The notes beneath the pieces were generated by a model. The model was not told the DNA's origin, searched no databases, and saw nothing but the letters and a program-made list of their open reading frames with translations. 64,000 bases of DNA. It comes from Thiomonas sp. X19. Its GTDB lineage: Bacteria > Pseudomonadota > Gammaproteobacteria > Burkholderiales > Burkholderiaceae_C. The translations under genes were made by a program, and so were the position numbers. The DNA lies in contig NZ_LT605203.1 of the NCBI RefSeq assembly GCF_900089495.1, positions 3,997,427-4,061,426 of the forward strand, read 5' to 3'. This document shows, piece by piece, positions 16,872-26,600 of the stretch (the first letter of the stretch is position 1; the number at the start of each line of letters is the position of its first letter).

Positions 16872-18158
16872 ATGCGCAAACCCGAAGACGCCACACCCAA
16901 GACCGATGCTCCGGCCCAGCCCGCCCGTCGCGCCATCATGAAGTCCGGGGCTGCAGTTGCAGTCGCCAGCCTGTTGCCCGGGCTGCAGTCCCAGGCGCGC
17001 GCGGCAGGAACCGGCTTCGGCAAGCCCGAAATGGAAGAGGTCAAGATCGGCTTCATCCCCCTGACCGACTGCGCCCCCATCGTGATGGCGGCGGTGCTGG
17101 GTTTCGACAAGAAGTACGGGGTGAAGATCATCCCGAGCAAGCAGGCCTCGTGGGCTGCCGTGCGCGACAACCTCGTCACCGGCGGCATTCAGATGGCGCA
17201 TGTGCTCTATGGCCTGCCCTATGGCGTGCAACTCGGCGTGGGCGGGCCGAAAAAGGACATGGCCATTCTGATGGGCCTGAACCGCAATGGCCAGGCCATC
17301 ACCCTGGCCGATGCGCTGGCCAAGGAAGGCATCACCACCGGCCCGGCGCTGGCCAAGGCCATCGCCGAAAAGAAGCGCACCTACACCTTCGCCCAGACCT
17401 TTCCCACCAGCACCCACGCCATGTGGCTGTATTACTGGCTGGCGACCTACGGCGTCAACCCGCTGAAAGACGACAAGGTGATTACCGTGCCGCCGCCGCA
17501 GATGGTGGCGAACATGCGCGTGGGCAGCATGGACGGCTTTTGCGTCGGCGAGCCGTGGAACGCGGTGGCCATCGAGCAGAAGATCGGCTTCACCGCCGTG
17601 ACCAGCCAGGAGATTTGGATGGATCACCCCGAGAAAGTGCTGGGCACCACCGCCGAGTTCGTGCAGCAGTACCCCAACACCACCAAGGCGGTGATGGCCG
17701 CGGTGCTGGAAACCTGCCGCTGGATCGACGCATCAAGCGCCAACCGCACCAAGATGGCCGAAACCATCGCCGCGCCGGGCTATGTGAACACGCAGGTGGA
17801 AACCATCCTGCCGCGCATCCTCGGCCATTACACCAACGGCCTGGGCAAAAGCTGGGACGACAAGCACCCGATGACCTTCTATGAAGACGGGCAGGTCAAC
17901 TTTCCCTGGCTGTCGGACGGCATGTGGTTCCTGACCCAGTTCCGCCGCTGGGGCCTGATCAAGACCGACCCCGACTACCTCGCCGTGGCCAAGGCGGTGA
18001 ACCGGGTCGATCTTTACAAGGACGTGGCCGCCGAACTCAAGGTGCCGGTGCCTGCCGGCACCCTGCGCAGCTCCAAGCTGATCGACGGCGTGAGCTGGGA
18101 CGGCAAAGACCCGAAGGCCTATGCCCGCAGTTTCAAGATCAACGATCTGGCCACTTGA
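16872..18158 (+). CDS. nrtA: nitrate/nitrite ABC transporter substrate-binding protein
   Basis: The 428-residue protein of the NrtA/CmpA family is exported and binds nitrate. It has a twin-arginine-type signal (ARRAIMKSGAAVAVAS, ending SQARA), then KIGFIPLTDCAPIVMAAVLGF, QTFPTSTHAMWLYYWLA and VGEPWNAVA. The ATG at 16872 has an AGGA seven bases upstream; an ATG at 16815 is also in frame, just past the attenuator. It heads the operon nrtABD-globin-nirBD-nasA-ybiB-cobA. The export signal argues against it being the cytoplasmic sensor NasS. Confidence 0.92.
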   Translation: MRKPEDATPKTDAPAQPARRAIMKSGAAVAVASLLPGLQSQARAAGTGFGKPEMEEVKIGFIPLTDCAPIVMAAVLGFDKKYGVKIIPSKQASWAAVRDNLVTGGIQMAHVLYGLPYGVQLGVGGPKKDMAILMGLNRNGQAITLADALAKEGITTGPALAKAIAEKKRTYTFAQTFPTSTHAMWLYYWLATYGVNPLKDDKVITVPPPQMVANMRVGSMDGFCVGEPWNAVAIEQKIGFTAVTSQEIWMDHPEKVLGTTAEFVQQYPNTTKAVMAAVLETCRWIDASSANRTKMAETIAAPGYVNTQVETILPRILGHYTNGLGKSWDDKHPMTFYEDGQVNFPWLSDGMWFLTQFRRWGLIKTDPDYLAVAKAVNRVDLYKDVAAELKVPVPAGTLRSSKLIDGVSWDGKDPKAYARSFKINDLAT

Positions 18159-18239
18159 TGGCCCGGGCGCCGCGCGGCATCGCAACCGCCCGGCGCCCCA
18201 CCTGAAACGCAACGCATGACGATGAAGCAGGAGTCCAGC

Positions 18240-19202
18240 ATGAACACCGCAGTCCTGTCCGGCGCCGCCGGATTCAACCCCGAACCGCCGGGCGAGAGCA
18301 TCGCGCTCGACGCGCAAACCGCGCGGACCGCAGCGCATGCCGAACCCGCCTCGGCTGCCACGGCAACTTCGAGCCGCAGCAAGTTCGCCATCCGCCCGAT
18401 GAGCGCGGACGACCGCAAGCGCGCGCGCAACCGCCGGATCGTGCTGGCGCTGGTGGCGCCGCTGGCCGGCCTGGCGCTGCTGCTGCTGGTGTGGGAGCTG
18501 GCGGCCGAGCACAGCGCGCAATTCCCCTCGCCGCTCGTCACCTGGAAGTCGGCGCAAAAGGTGTTCGCCCATCCCTTCTACAACAACGGGCCGAACGATG
18601 TGGGCATCGGCTGGAACCTGCTGGCCTCGCTGCAGCGCGTGGCCTATGGCTTCGGCCTGGCAGCCCTGGTGGGCATTCCGCTGGGCTTCGCCATTGGCCG
18701 CATGCGCTTTCTCCATCGCATGCTCTCGCCCATCATCAGCCTGCTGCGCCCGGTGTCGCCGCTGGCCTGGCTGCCCATCGGCCTGTACGTGTTCAGCAAC
18801 GCCCCGGCGGCAGCCATCTACACCATTTTCATCTGCTCCATCTGGCCGATGATGATCAACACCGCCATCGGCGTACAGCGCATTCCGCAAGATTATTTGA
18901 ACGTGGCGCGGGTGCTCGACCTCTCCACCTGGAAGGTGTTCACCAAGATTTTGCTGCCCTCGGTCATGCCCTACATGATGACCGGCGTGCGGCTGTCGGT
19001 CGGCACCGCCTGGCTGGTGATCGTCGCCGCTGAAATGCTCACCGGCGGCACCGGCATCGGCTTCTGGCTGTGGAACGAGTGGAACAACCTCAACCTCGCC
19101 CACATCATCATCGCCATCCTGGTCATCGGCGTCACCGGCATGGCGCTCGAAGGCGCGCTGATGCTGCTGGCGCGGCGCTTCAGCTACGACGAAGCGCGCT
19201 AA
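18240..19202 (+). CDS. nrtB: nitrate ABC transporter permease
   Basis: The 320-residue inner-membrane permease has a long hydrophilic N-terminus (about 75 residues) and then six to seven membrane segments. The loop EAA-type region DYLNVARVLDLSTWKVFTKI contacts the ATPase, and GTAWLVIVAAEMLTGGTGIGFW is typical of NrtB. The start at 18240 follows AGGAG; ATGs at 18216 and 18222 are in frame without a ribosome site. Confidence 0.92.
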   Translation: MNTAVLSGAAGFNPEPPGESIALDAQTARTAAHAEPASAATATSSRSKFAIRPMSADDRKRARNRRIVLALVAPLAGLALLLLVWELAAEHSAQFPSPLVTWKSAQKVFAHPFYNNGPNDVGIGWNLLASLQRVAYGFGLAALVGIPLGFAIGRMRFLHRMLSPIISLLRPVSPLAWLPIGLYVFSNAPAAAIYTIFICSIWPMMINTAIGVQRIPQDYLNVARVLDLSTWKVFTKILLPSVMPYMMTGVRLSVGTAWLVIVAAEMLTGGTGIGFWLWNEWNNLNLAHIIIAILVIGVTGMALEGALMLLARRFSYDEAR

Positions 19203-19213
19203 CCGTCCCCATC

Positions 19214-19300
19214 TTCCAAGAAAACGCAGGGCCGCCCCTAGTTTTCTTGACCCCCTCGGGGGGCGGGCTGGGAGAAGCCCGGCCCTGGGGCACACATTCA
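19214..19300 (+). repeat. palindromic repeat of the GGGCCGCCCC family, nrtB-nrtD gap
   Basis: Modules in order are AAGAAAACGC/GTTTTCTT around GGGCCGCCCC, a CCCCCTCGGGGGG stem, then a GGGCTG..GCCC arm and CCCTGGGGC. The same order recurs in ureC, nrtD, nasA, ahpF and after cynS. Confidence 0.75.
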
Positions 19301-19315
19301 CACGAGGCATCCATC

Positions 19316-20194
19316 ATGGAACGTTTCATCGTCGTCCAACAAGTCGAGATGGTGTTCGACACCGCACGCGGCCCCTTCCACGCCCTGCAAGGCATCAACC
19401 TGGACATCGCCCGTGGCGAGTTCATCAGCCTCATCGGCCATTCCGGCTGCGGCAAGAGCACCCTGCTCAATCTCATCGCCGGGCTCACGCTGCCCAGCAC
19501 CGGGGTGATGGTTTGCGATGGCCGCGAAATCCACGCACCCGGACCCGACCGCGCCGTGGTGTTCCAGAACCACTCGCTGCTGCCCTGGCTCACCTGCTTC
19601 GGCAACATCCACCTCGGCGTGGAACGGGTGTTCGGCGGTGCGCGAGGAAACGCCGGGCCGCCCCAAGTTTCCTCGCGCACCGCAGAGGGCAGGGCGGCGC
19701 GCCGCCCCTGGGGGCGCTCAGAGACCAAGGCGCAGCTGAAAGCCCGCACCCAGGCCGCGCTGGAACTGGTGGGCCTGCCGCATGCCGCGCACAAGCACCC
19801 GCATGAACTTTCCGGCGGCATGAAGCAGCGCGTCGGCATCGCCCGGGCGCTGGCGATGGAGCCCAAGGTGCTGCTGATGGACGAGCCCTTCGGCGCGCTC
19901 GACGCCCTCACCCGCGCCAAGCTGCAGGACGAGTTGCAGGCCATCGTCGCCGCCAGCGGCGCCACCGTGGTGATGGTGACGCACGACGTGGACGAAGCCG
20001 TGCTGCTGTCCGACCGCATCGTCATGCTGACCAACGGCCCGGCAGCGACCATCGGCGAAATCCTCACCGTCGATCTGCCGCGTCCGCGCGAACGCCTGGC
20101 CCTGAGCGAAGACCCGCACTACGCCCACCTGCGCGCCCAGGTGATGGCGTTTCTCTACAAGCGCCAGGCGCATCCGCAGGCGAAGGCGGCTTGA
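19316..20194 (+). CDS. nrtD: nitrate ABC transporter ATPase with an in-frame repeat insertion
   Basis: This 292-residue ATPase drives nitrate uptake with NrtAB. It shows Walker A GHSGCGKST, the Q-loop VVFQNHSLLPW, signature LSGGMKQRVGIARA, Walker B VLLMDEPFGALD and switch VTHDVDEA. Between residues 106 and 138, where relatives have only a few residues, about 31 residues are coded by a palindromic repeat. The site is in the helical subdomain just after the Q-loop, a surface that can tolerate insertions. Members of this family are usually about 260 residues. Confidence 0.92.
   Translation: MERFIVVQQVEMVFDTARGPFHALQGINLDIARGEFISLIGHSGCGKSTLLNLIAGLTLPSTGVMVCDGREIHAPGPDRAVVFQNHSLLPWLTCFGNIHLGVERVFGGARGNAGPPQVSSRTAEGRAARRPWGRSETKAQLKARTQAALELVGLPHAAHKHPHELSGGMKQRVGIARALAMEPKVLLMDEPFGALDALTRAKLQDELQAIVAASGATVVMVTHDVDEAVLLSDRIVMLTNGPAATIGEILTVDLPRPRERLALSEDPHYAHLRAQVMAFLYKRQAHPQAKAA
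19637..19725 (+). repeat. palindromic repeat inserted in frame in nrtD
   Basis: GAGGAAACGCCGGGCCGCCC, then AAGTTTCCTC, a GGGCGGCG..CGCCGCCC stem and CTGGGGGCGC follow the module order of the intergenic copy only 340 bases upstream. The frame stays open through the copy. Confidence 0.75.
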
Positions 20195-20237
20195 TGCCGT
20201 CGCTCGCTGTCGAACAAACACATTGAGGAGTTCCACC

Positions 20238-20672
20238 ATGAGTCTTACCGCCGAGCAAATCCAGTTGGTGCAATCCAGTTTCGCCAAGGTCAGGCCCATC
20301 GCCGACCAGGCCGCAGCGATCTTCTATGCGCGCCTGTTCGAAATCGCGCCCCAGGTCAGGCCGATGTTCAAGAGCGACATGGCCGAGCAGGGCCGCAAGC
20401 TGATGGCCATGCTGAACACCGTGGTCAACGGGCTGACGAATCTGGACAGCATCGTGCCGGCCGCGCAGAGCATGGCCAAGCGCCATGTCGACTACGGCGT
20501 GCGGCCCGAGCACTATGCATTCGTCGGCAGCGCCCTGCTGCATGCCCTGGGCCAGGGCCTGGGCACGGACTTCACCCCCGCGGTGAAGCAGGCCTGGACC
20601 GATGCCTACGGGCTGTTGTCGGGCGTGATGATCGCCGCGGCCTATCCCGCGACGCAGGAGCTGCGCGCATGA
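20238..20672 (+). CDS. single-domain bacterial globin
   Basis: The 144-residue haem protein resembles Vitreoscilla haemoglobin and the globin domain of flavohaemoglobins. Visible landmarks are FYARLFEIAPQVRPMF (B-helix Tyr and C-region), a Gln-containing E-helix region DMAEQGRKLM, and the proximal His in KRHVDYGV. There is no reductase domain. It follows nrtD by 43 bases with its own TGAGGAG site, and its stop overlaps the nirB start. The context suggests nitric oxide scavenging or oxygen handling during nitrate and nitrite assimilation. Confidence 0.88.
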   Translation: MSLTAEQIQLVQSSFAKVRPIADQAAAIFYARLFEIAPQVRPMFKSDMAEQGRKLMAMLNTVVNGLTNLDSIVPAAQSMAKRHVDYGVRPEHYAFVGSALLHALGQGLGTDFTPAVKQAWTDAYGLLSGVMIAAAYPATQELRA

Positions 20673-23134
20673 AAAAGCTCAAGCTCATCCTCGTGGGCAA
20701 CGGCATGGCCGGCGTGCGCGCGCTGGAAGAGCTGCTCAAGCTCGCCCCGGACCTGTACGACATCACCGTGTTCGGCGCCGAGCCGCACCCGAACTACAAC
20801 CGCATCCTGCTGTCGCCGGTGCTCGCCGGCGAGCAGACCGTCGAGCAGATCATCCTCAACCCGCTGTCCTGGTATGCCGACAACGGCATCACCCTGCACA
20901 CCGGCAGGACCGTGGTGGAGATCGACCGCGTCAAGCGCCTCGTGCGCGCCGACGACGGCACCGAGGCCGCCTACGACCGCCTGCTGCTGGCCACCGGCTC
21001 GCTGCCCTTCATCCTGCCGGTGCCGGGCAAGGAGCTGGGTGGCGTGATCGCCTACCGCGACATCAAGGACACCGAAACCATGATCGAGGCGGCCAAGGTG
21101 CACAAGCACGCGGTGGTCATCGGCGGCGGCCTGCTGGGGCTGGAAGCGGCCAACGGCCTGATGCTGCGCGGCATGGACGTGACCGTGGCGCACATCATGC
21201 CGTGGCTGATGGAGCGCCAGCTCGACGACGTGGCGGGCAAGCTGCTGCAAAAATCGCTGGAGGATCGCGGGCTGAAATTTCTGATTGGCGCGCAGACACA
21301 AGCCTTGCGCGGCGACGACACAGGCCGCGTGCGCGCCGTGCAGTTCAAGGACGGCAGCGAGATTCCCGCCGACCTGGTGGTGATGGCCGCTGGCATACGC
21401 CCCAACACCGCGCTGGCGCAGAAGGCGGGCCTGCATTGCAACCGCGGCATCGTCGTCAGCGACACGCTGCAGACCATCACCGATCCGCGCATCTACGCCC
21501 TGGGCGAATGCGCCGCGCATCGCGGCATTGCCTACGGTCTGGTGGCGCCGCTGTTCGAGCAGGGCAAGGTGGCGGCCAACCATCTGGCGCAGTTCGGCAT
21601 TGGCCGCTACACCGGCAGCCAGACCAGCACCAAGCTCAAGGTCACGGGCATCGACCTGTTCTCGGCAGGCAACTTCATGGGCGGCGAGGGCTGCGAAGAC
21701 ATCATCCTGTCGGACCCGTTTTCCGGCGTGTACAAGCGCCTGGTGATTCAAGGCGACAAGCTGATCGGCGCCTGCCTCTATGGCGACACGGTGGACGGCT
21801 CCTGGTACTTCAAGCTGCTGCGCGAAGGCCGCAAGGTGCATGACATTCGCGACAAGCTGATGTTCGGCGAAAGCCACCTGGGCGACGCCGGTCACCAGGG
21901 CCGCAGCAAGGCGCAACTGATGGCCGATGGCGACGAAGTCTGCGGCTGCAACGGCGTGGACAAGGGCAGCATCTGCAAAGCCATCAAGGAGAAAGGCCTG
22001 TTCACCCTGGAAGAGGTGCGCAAGCACACCAAGGCCAGCGCCAGTTGCGGCTCGTGCACCGGCCTGGTGGAGCAGCTGCTGATGTTCACCGCCGGCGGCG
22101 ACTACAGCTCGGCACCGAAAAAGAAGGCCATGTGCGGCTGCACCGACGCCAGCCACCAGGAAGTGCGCGACGCCATTCGCGAACAGCATCTGCTGACCAT
22201 TGCCGACGTCTACGCCACGATGGGCTGGCGCACGCCCAACGGTTGTTCGAGCTGCCGCCCGGCGGTGAATTACTACCTCATCTCCACCTGGCCGCACGAG
22301 GCCAAGGACGACCCGCAAAGCCGCTTCATCAACGAGCGCAGCCACGCCAACATCCAGAAAAACGGCACCTATTCGGTGATCCCGCGCATGTGGGGCGGCG
22401 AGACCTCGGCCTCCGAATTGCGCCGCATTGCCGACGCCGTGGACAAGTACAAGATTCCCACGGTGAAAATCACCGGCGGCCAGCGCATCGACCTGCTGGG
22501 CGTGAAGAAGGAAGACCTGCAGAACGTCTGGCGCGACATCGGCATGCCCAGCGGCCACGCCTATGCCAAGGCGCTGCGCACGGTGAAAACCTGCGTCGGC
22601 AGCGAATGGTGCCGCTTCGGCACGCAAGACAGCACGGCGCTGGGCAAGCTGCTGGAACGCGCCACCTGGCGCATGTACGCGCCGCACAAGGTGAAGTTCG
22701 CCGTCAGCGGCTGCCCGCGCAACTGCGCCGAATCGGGCATCAAGGACGTGGGCATCATCGGTGTCGATTCCGGCTGGGAGATGTATGTCGGCGGCAACGG
22801 CGGCATCAAGACCGAAGTGGCGCAATTCCTCGTCAAGCTCAAGACCCAGGAGGAGGTGCTGGAATACACGGGCGCCTTCATCCAGCTCTACCGCGAAGAG
22901 GGCTGGTATCTGGAGCGCACCGTGCATTTCATCGCCCGCGTCGGGCTGGACTATGTGAAGCAGCGCGTGCTCGACGACGCCGCTGGCCGCGAGGCGCTGC
23001 GGGAGCGCCTGCAGTTCGCCCTGCAAGGCGAGCCCGACCCGTGGTTCGAGATCGACCGCGCCCAGGTGGACACGCGGCAGTTCATTCCCATCGTGCCGAT
23101 CGCCGCCGTCGCTGCGCAAGGAGAACCGGCATGA
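20669..23134 (+). CDS. nirB: assimilatory NAD(P)H-nitrite reductase, large subunit
   Basis: The 821-residue enzyme reduces nitrite to ammonium. Domains run from FAD/NAD(P)H binding (LVGNGMAGVRALE near the start; VVIGGGLLGLEAANGL at about 150) through two BFD-like iron-sulfur segments (VCGCNG..CGSCTGL; CGCTD..GCSSCRP) to the sirohaem/4Fe-4S reductase domain. There the cluster ligands sit in CVGSEWC and CPRNC. It overlaps the globin stop and the nirD start by ATGA junctions. Length and order are normal. Confidence 0.95.
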   Translation: MKKLKLILVGNGMAGVRALEELLKLAPDLYDITVFGAEPHPNYNRILLSPVLAGEQTVEQIILNPLSWYADNGITLHTGRTVVEIDRVKRLVRADDGTEAAYDRLLLATGSLPFILPVPGKELGGVIAYRDIKDTETMIEAAKVHKHAVVIGGGLLGLEAANGLMLRGMDVTVAHIMPWLMERQLDDVAGKLLQKSLEDRGLKFLIGAQTQALRGDDTGRVRAVQFKDGSEIPADLVVMAAGIRPNTALAQKAGLHCNRGIVVSDTLQTITDPRIYALGECAAHRGIAYGLVAPLFEQGKVAANHLAQFGIGRYTGSQTSTKLKVTGIDLFSAGNFMGGEGCEDIILSDPFSGVYKRLVIQGDKLIGACLYGDTVDGSWYFKLLREGRKVHDIRDKLMFGESHLGDAGHQGRSKAQLMADGDEVCGCNGVDKGSICKAIKEKGLFTLEEVRKHTKASASCGSCTGLVEQLLMFTAGGDYSSAPKKKAMCGCTDASHQEVRDAIREQHLLTIADVYATMGWRTPNGCSSCRPAVNYYLISTWPHEAKDDPQSRFINERSHANIQKNGTYSVIPRMWGGETSASELRRIADAVDKYKIPTVKITGGQRIDLLGVKKEDLQNVWRDIGMPSGHAYAKALRTVKTCVGSEWCRFGTQDSTALGKLLERATWRMYAPHKVKFAVSGCPRNCAESGIKDVGIIGVDSGWEMYVGGNGGIKTEVAQFLVKLKTQEEVLEYTGAFIQLYREEGWYLERTVHFIARVGLDYVKQRVLDDAAGREALRERLQFALQGEPDPWFEIDRAQVDTRQFIPIVPIAAVAAQGEPA

Positions 23135-23562
23135 GCGCTGCCGACTTCGCTGCCGATCTGGCAAGCGCCGCCCACGCCGATGCGGCCTGGACCCAAGTCT
23201 GCACCCTGGCCGACATCCCCGCCCTCGGCGCGCGCCGCGTGCGCCGCCCCGATGGCGTGGACATCGCCCTGTTCCGCGCCGAAAGCGACCGCATCTACGC
23301 CCTGCTCGACCGCTGCCCGCACAAGGGCGGCCCGCTGTCGCAAGGCATCGTCTTCGGCGAGTCGGTCGCCTGCCCGCTGCACAACTGGACCATCCGGCTG
23401 GGTGATGGCCGCGCCCAGGCTCCGGACGACGGCTGCACCCCCGCCTTCGCCGTGAAGGTGGAGGGCGAGCAGGTCTATTTGCGCCGCGACCAGTTGCACG
23501 CCCCGATTGCCGCAATGGCCGCGTCAACTTGCCACGGCGCGGCCTGCGGGAGCGCGGCATGA
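23131..23562 (+). CDS. nirD: nitrite reductase small subunit, Rieske type
   Basis: The 143-residue partner of NirB has a Rieske-like fold with both cluster ligand pairs present: C-x-H in RCPHKGGPL and C-x2-H in CPLHNW. It is somewhat longer than the usual 105-120 residues, with an extra N-terminus and a Cys-containing tail. The start overlaps the nirB stop and follows AAGGAG. Retained ligands suggest a real 2Fe-2S centre. Confidence 0.92.
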   Translation: MSAADFAADLASAAHADAAWTQVCTLADIPALGARRVRRPDGVDIALFRAESDRIYALLDRCPHKGGPLSQGIVFGESVACPLHNWTIRLGDGRAQAPDDGCTPAFAVKVEGEQVYLRRDQLHAPIAAMAASTCHGAACGSAA

Positions 23563-23582
23563 AAACCCGATCCGCGATGCGC

Positions 23583-23668
23583 GGCCTCCCCCTCCCGACC
23601 TCCCCCACGTGGTGGGGGAGGAGCATCCACCCCCTGCCCATGCGTGGGCAGGGCCGGGGTGGGGAGCT
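23583..23668. repeat. dispersed CCTCCCC/GGGGAGG palindromic repeats, nirD-nasA gap
   Basis: Two units: CCTCCCCCACGTGGTGGGGG with flanks, and a CCCCTGCCCATGCGTGGGC variant. They occupy nearly all of the 133-base gap. Confidence 0.75.
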
Positions 23669-23695
23669 TGCGCGCACCTCGACAGCAGGCCCAAG

Positions 23696-26600
23696 ATGAA
23701 CGCCGCCGACCTGCCCGCCGGTTCCATCGCCATCGCGCCCGAGGGCGCGGTGCGCGAGACACGCTCGACCTGCCCCTACTGCGGCGTCGGTTGTGGCGTG
23801 CTCATCCGGAGCGAGGGCGGGCGCATCACCGGGGTGCGGGGCGACCCCGATCATCCGGCCAATTTCGGCAAGCTCTGCACCAAGGGCGGCGCGCTGCATC
23901 TGAGCGCCAAGCCGGAATTGCTGCCGCAGCTTCGCGCCCTGCGGCCCGAGTTGCGCACGCGCCGCGACGCGCCGCGCCAGGCGGTGCGCTGGGACCAGGC
24001 GCTGGACCATGCGGCGCGACGCTTCGCCGCCATCATTGCCGAGCATGGCCCCGACAGCGTGGGCTTCTACATCTCCGGCCAGATGCTGACCGAGGACTAT
24101 TACGTCTTCAACAAGCTGGCCAAGGGGCTGATCGGCACGAATAACGTCGACACCAATTCCCGCGTCTGCATGAGCAGCGCGGTGGCGGGCTACAAGGCGA
24201 CTCTCGGCGCGGACGCACCGCCTTGCAGCTACGACGACATCGACCACGCCGCATGTCTGGTTCTCGCGGGCAGCAACGCCGCCTGGTCGCACCCCATCGC
24301 CTTCCGTCGCATCGAGCAGGCCAAGGCGAGGCGGCCGGAGCTGCGCATCGTCGTCATCGACCCGCGCCGCACCGAAACCGCCGAACTCGCCGATCTGCAT
24401 CTGCAACTCCTGCCGGGAACCGACGTGGCGCTGTTCCACGCCATGCTGCATGTGATGGTGTGGGAAGACCTGGTGGACCCCGCTTTCATCGCCGCCCACA
24501 CCAGCGGTTATGCCGCGCTGCGCGAGCTGGTGCGCGACATGAGCCCTGCTGTCGCGGCCAATCTGTGCGGGCTTGCGGCGCAGGACATCGTCACTGCCGC
24601 ACGCTGGTTCGCGCTGGGCGGCCCGGGCGCTGATGTGGCCAGGCGTCAGCCCACGCTCTCCATGTATTGCCAGGGCCTGAACCAGTCCAGCAGCGGCACG
24701 GCGAAGAACGCCGGGCTGATCAATCTGCACCTGGCCTGCGGCCAGATCGGCAAGGCGGGCGCGGGGCCGTTCTCGCTCACCGGCCAGCCCAACGCCATGG
24801 GCGGGCGCGAGGTGGGCGGCATGGCCAATCTGCTCAGCGCGCATCGCGATTTGTCCAACCCCGAGCACCGCGCCGAAGTCGCCAGACTCTGGGGCGTGGC
24901 CGACGTGCCCGCCGAGCGCGGCAAGACCGCCATCGAACTGTTCCAGGCCGTGGCCGACGGCACGGTCAAAGCGCTGTGGATTGCCTGCACCAACCCGGCG
25001 CAATCGCTGCCCGACCAGGCGCTGGTGCGCCGCGCGTTGGAGGCCGCCGAACTCGTCGTGGTGCAGGAGGCGTACACCACTGCTGCAACCGTGCCCTACG
25101 CCGACGTGCTGCTGCCCGCCACCACCTGGGGCGAGAAGGACGGCACGGTGACGAACTCCGAGCGCCGCATCAGCCGGGTGCGCGCCGCCACGCCCGCGCC
25201 CGGCGAGGCGCGCGACGACTGGGCCATCGCGGTGGACTTCGCCCACCGGCTTGAATCGCTTCTTCCGCAAAGACTGAATGCACCACCCCCGGGCGCCGGG
25301 GCGCCAGCCCCCCGAGGGAGCGATGATGCCGACTTGGCAGCGGCCCTGCATCGGCGGCATGCACCACCCCCAGGCGCCGAGGCGCCAGCCCCCCGAGGGG
25401 GCAATGATGCCGACTTGGGAGCGGCCCTGCATCGGCGGCATGCACCACCCCCAGGCGCCGAGGCGCCAGCCCCCCGAGGGGGCAATGATGCCGACTTGGG
25501 AGCGGCCCTGCATCGGCATCACGGCGGCCGTCTCACCCTCTTCCCCTACCCCACGCCCGAGGCGGCGTGGAACGAGCACCGCGAATCCACGCGTGGGCGC
25601 GACCTCGACATCACCGGTCTGTCGTGGGCTCTGCTGGAGCGCGACGGCCCGCAGCAATGGCCTTACCCGGCTGGTGCCAGCAGCGGCAAGGCGCGGCTGT
25701 ACGAGGACGGCGTCTTCCCCACGCCCGACGGCCGCGCGCGCTTTTTCGCCCAGGCCTTCAAGCCCGTGGCCGAGCCTTGCGACGCACGCTATCCGGTGGC
25801 CCTCACCACCGGGCGGCTGCGCGACCAATGGCATGGCATGAGCCGCACCGGCTCGGTGCCGCGGCTGTTCAACCACGCACCCGAGCCCTGCATCGACCTC
25901 CACCCCAGCGACCTCGCCCGGCGCGGTCTGAGCGATGGCACATTGCTGCGCGTGGCCTCGCGTCGCGGCGACATCATCGTTCCCGCCCGCGCCACCGACA
26001 CGGTGCGCCCCGGCCAGGCCTTCATCGCCATGCACTGGGGCGCGGAATTCCTCGCCGGGCGCAATGCCGAAGGCGTCGCCCGCCTGGGCGTCAACGGCCT
26101 CACCCTGCCCGCGATCGACCCCTATTCCTTCCAGCCCGAACTCAAGCACAGCGCGGTGCGGGTGGAGGCCGCCAACCTCGCCTGGCACCTCGCCGCCTTC
26201 GGCTGGATGCCCGAGACGAGCGCGCACGCGCTGCGTCGCGAACTGATGCGCGAACTGGCCGCGCTGCCGTTCGTGATGTGCGTGCCCTTCGGCCGCGAAC
26301 GCACCGGCCTGCTGCTGCGCGCCGCCGCGCGCGGTGCGCCACCTGCCGAACTGCTGGCGCGCATCGAAGCGCATTTCGGCGTGCAGGGCAGCGCGGCCCT
26401 GCACTACGCCGACCCCGGCCGCAGCGTGCGCCGTGCCGTGCGGCTGATGGGCGAGCGCATCGATGCCGCGATGCTGTCCGGCCCGGCCGACAGCGTGGTG
26501 GCGCAAGGCTGGCTGCGCGAACTGCTGCAGAGCGAGGCCAGCGCCAAGCCCTATGGCCGCTGGCTGCTGCGGCCCTCGACCAAGCCGCCGAGCCATCTGC

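Noticed and set aside
25280..25522. CRISPR array
   Set aside because: The three 81-base copies are contiguous, have no unique spacers, keep an open frame and lie inside nasA.
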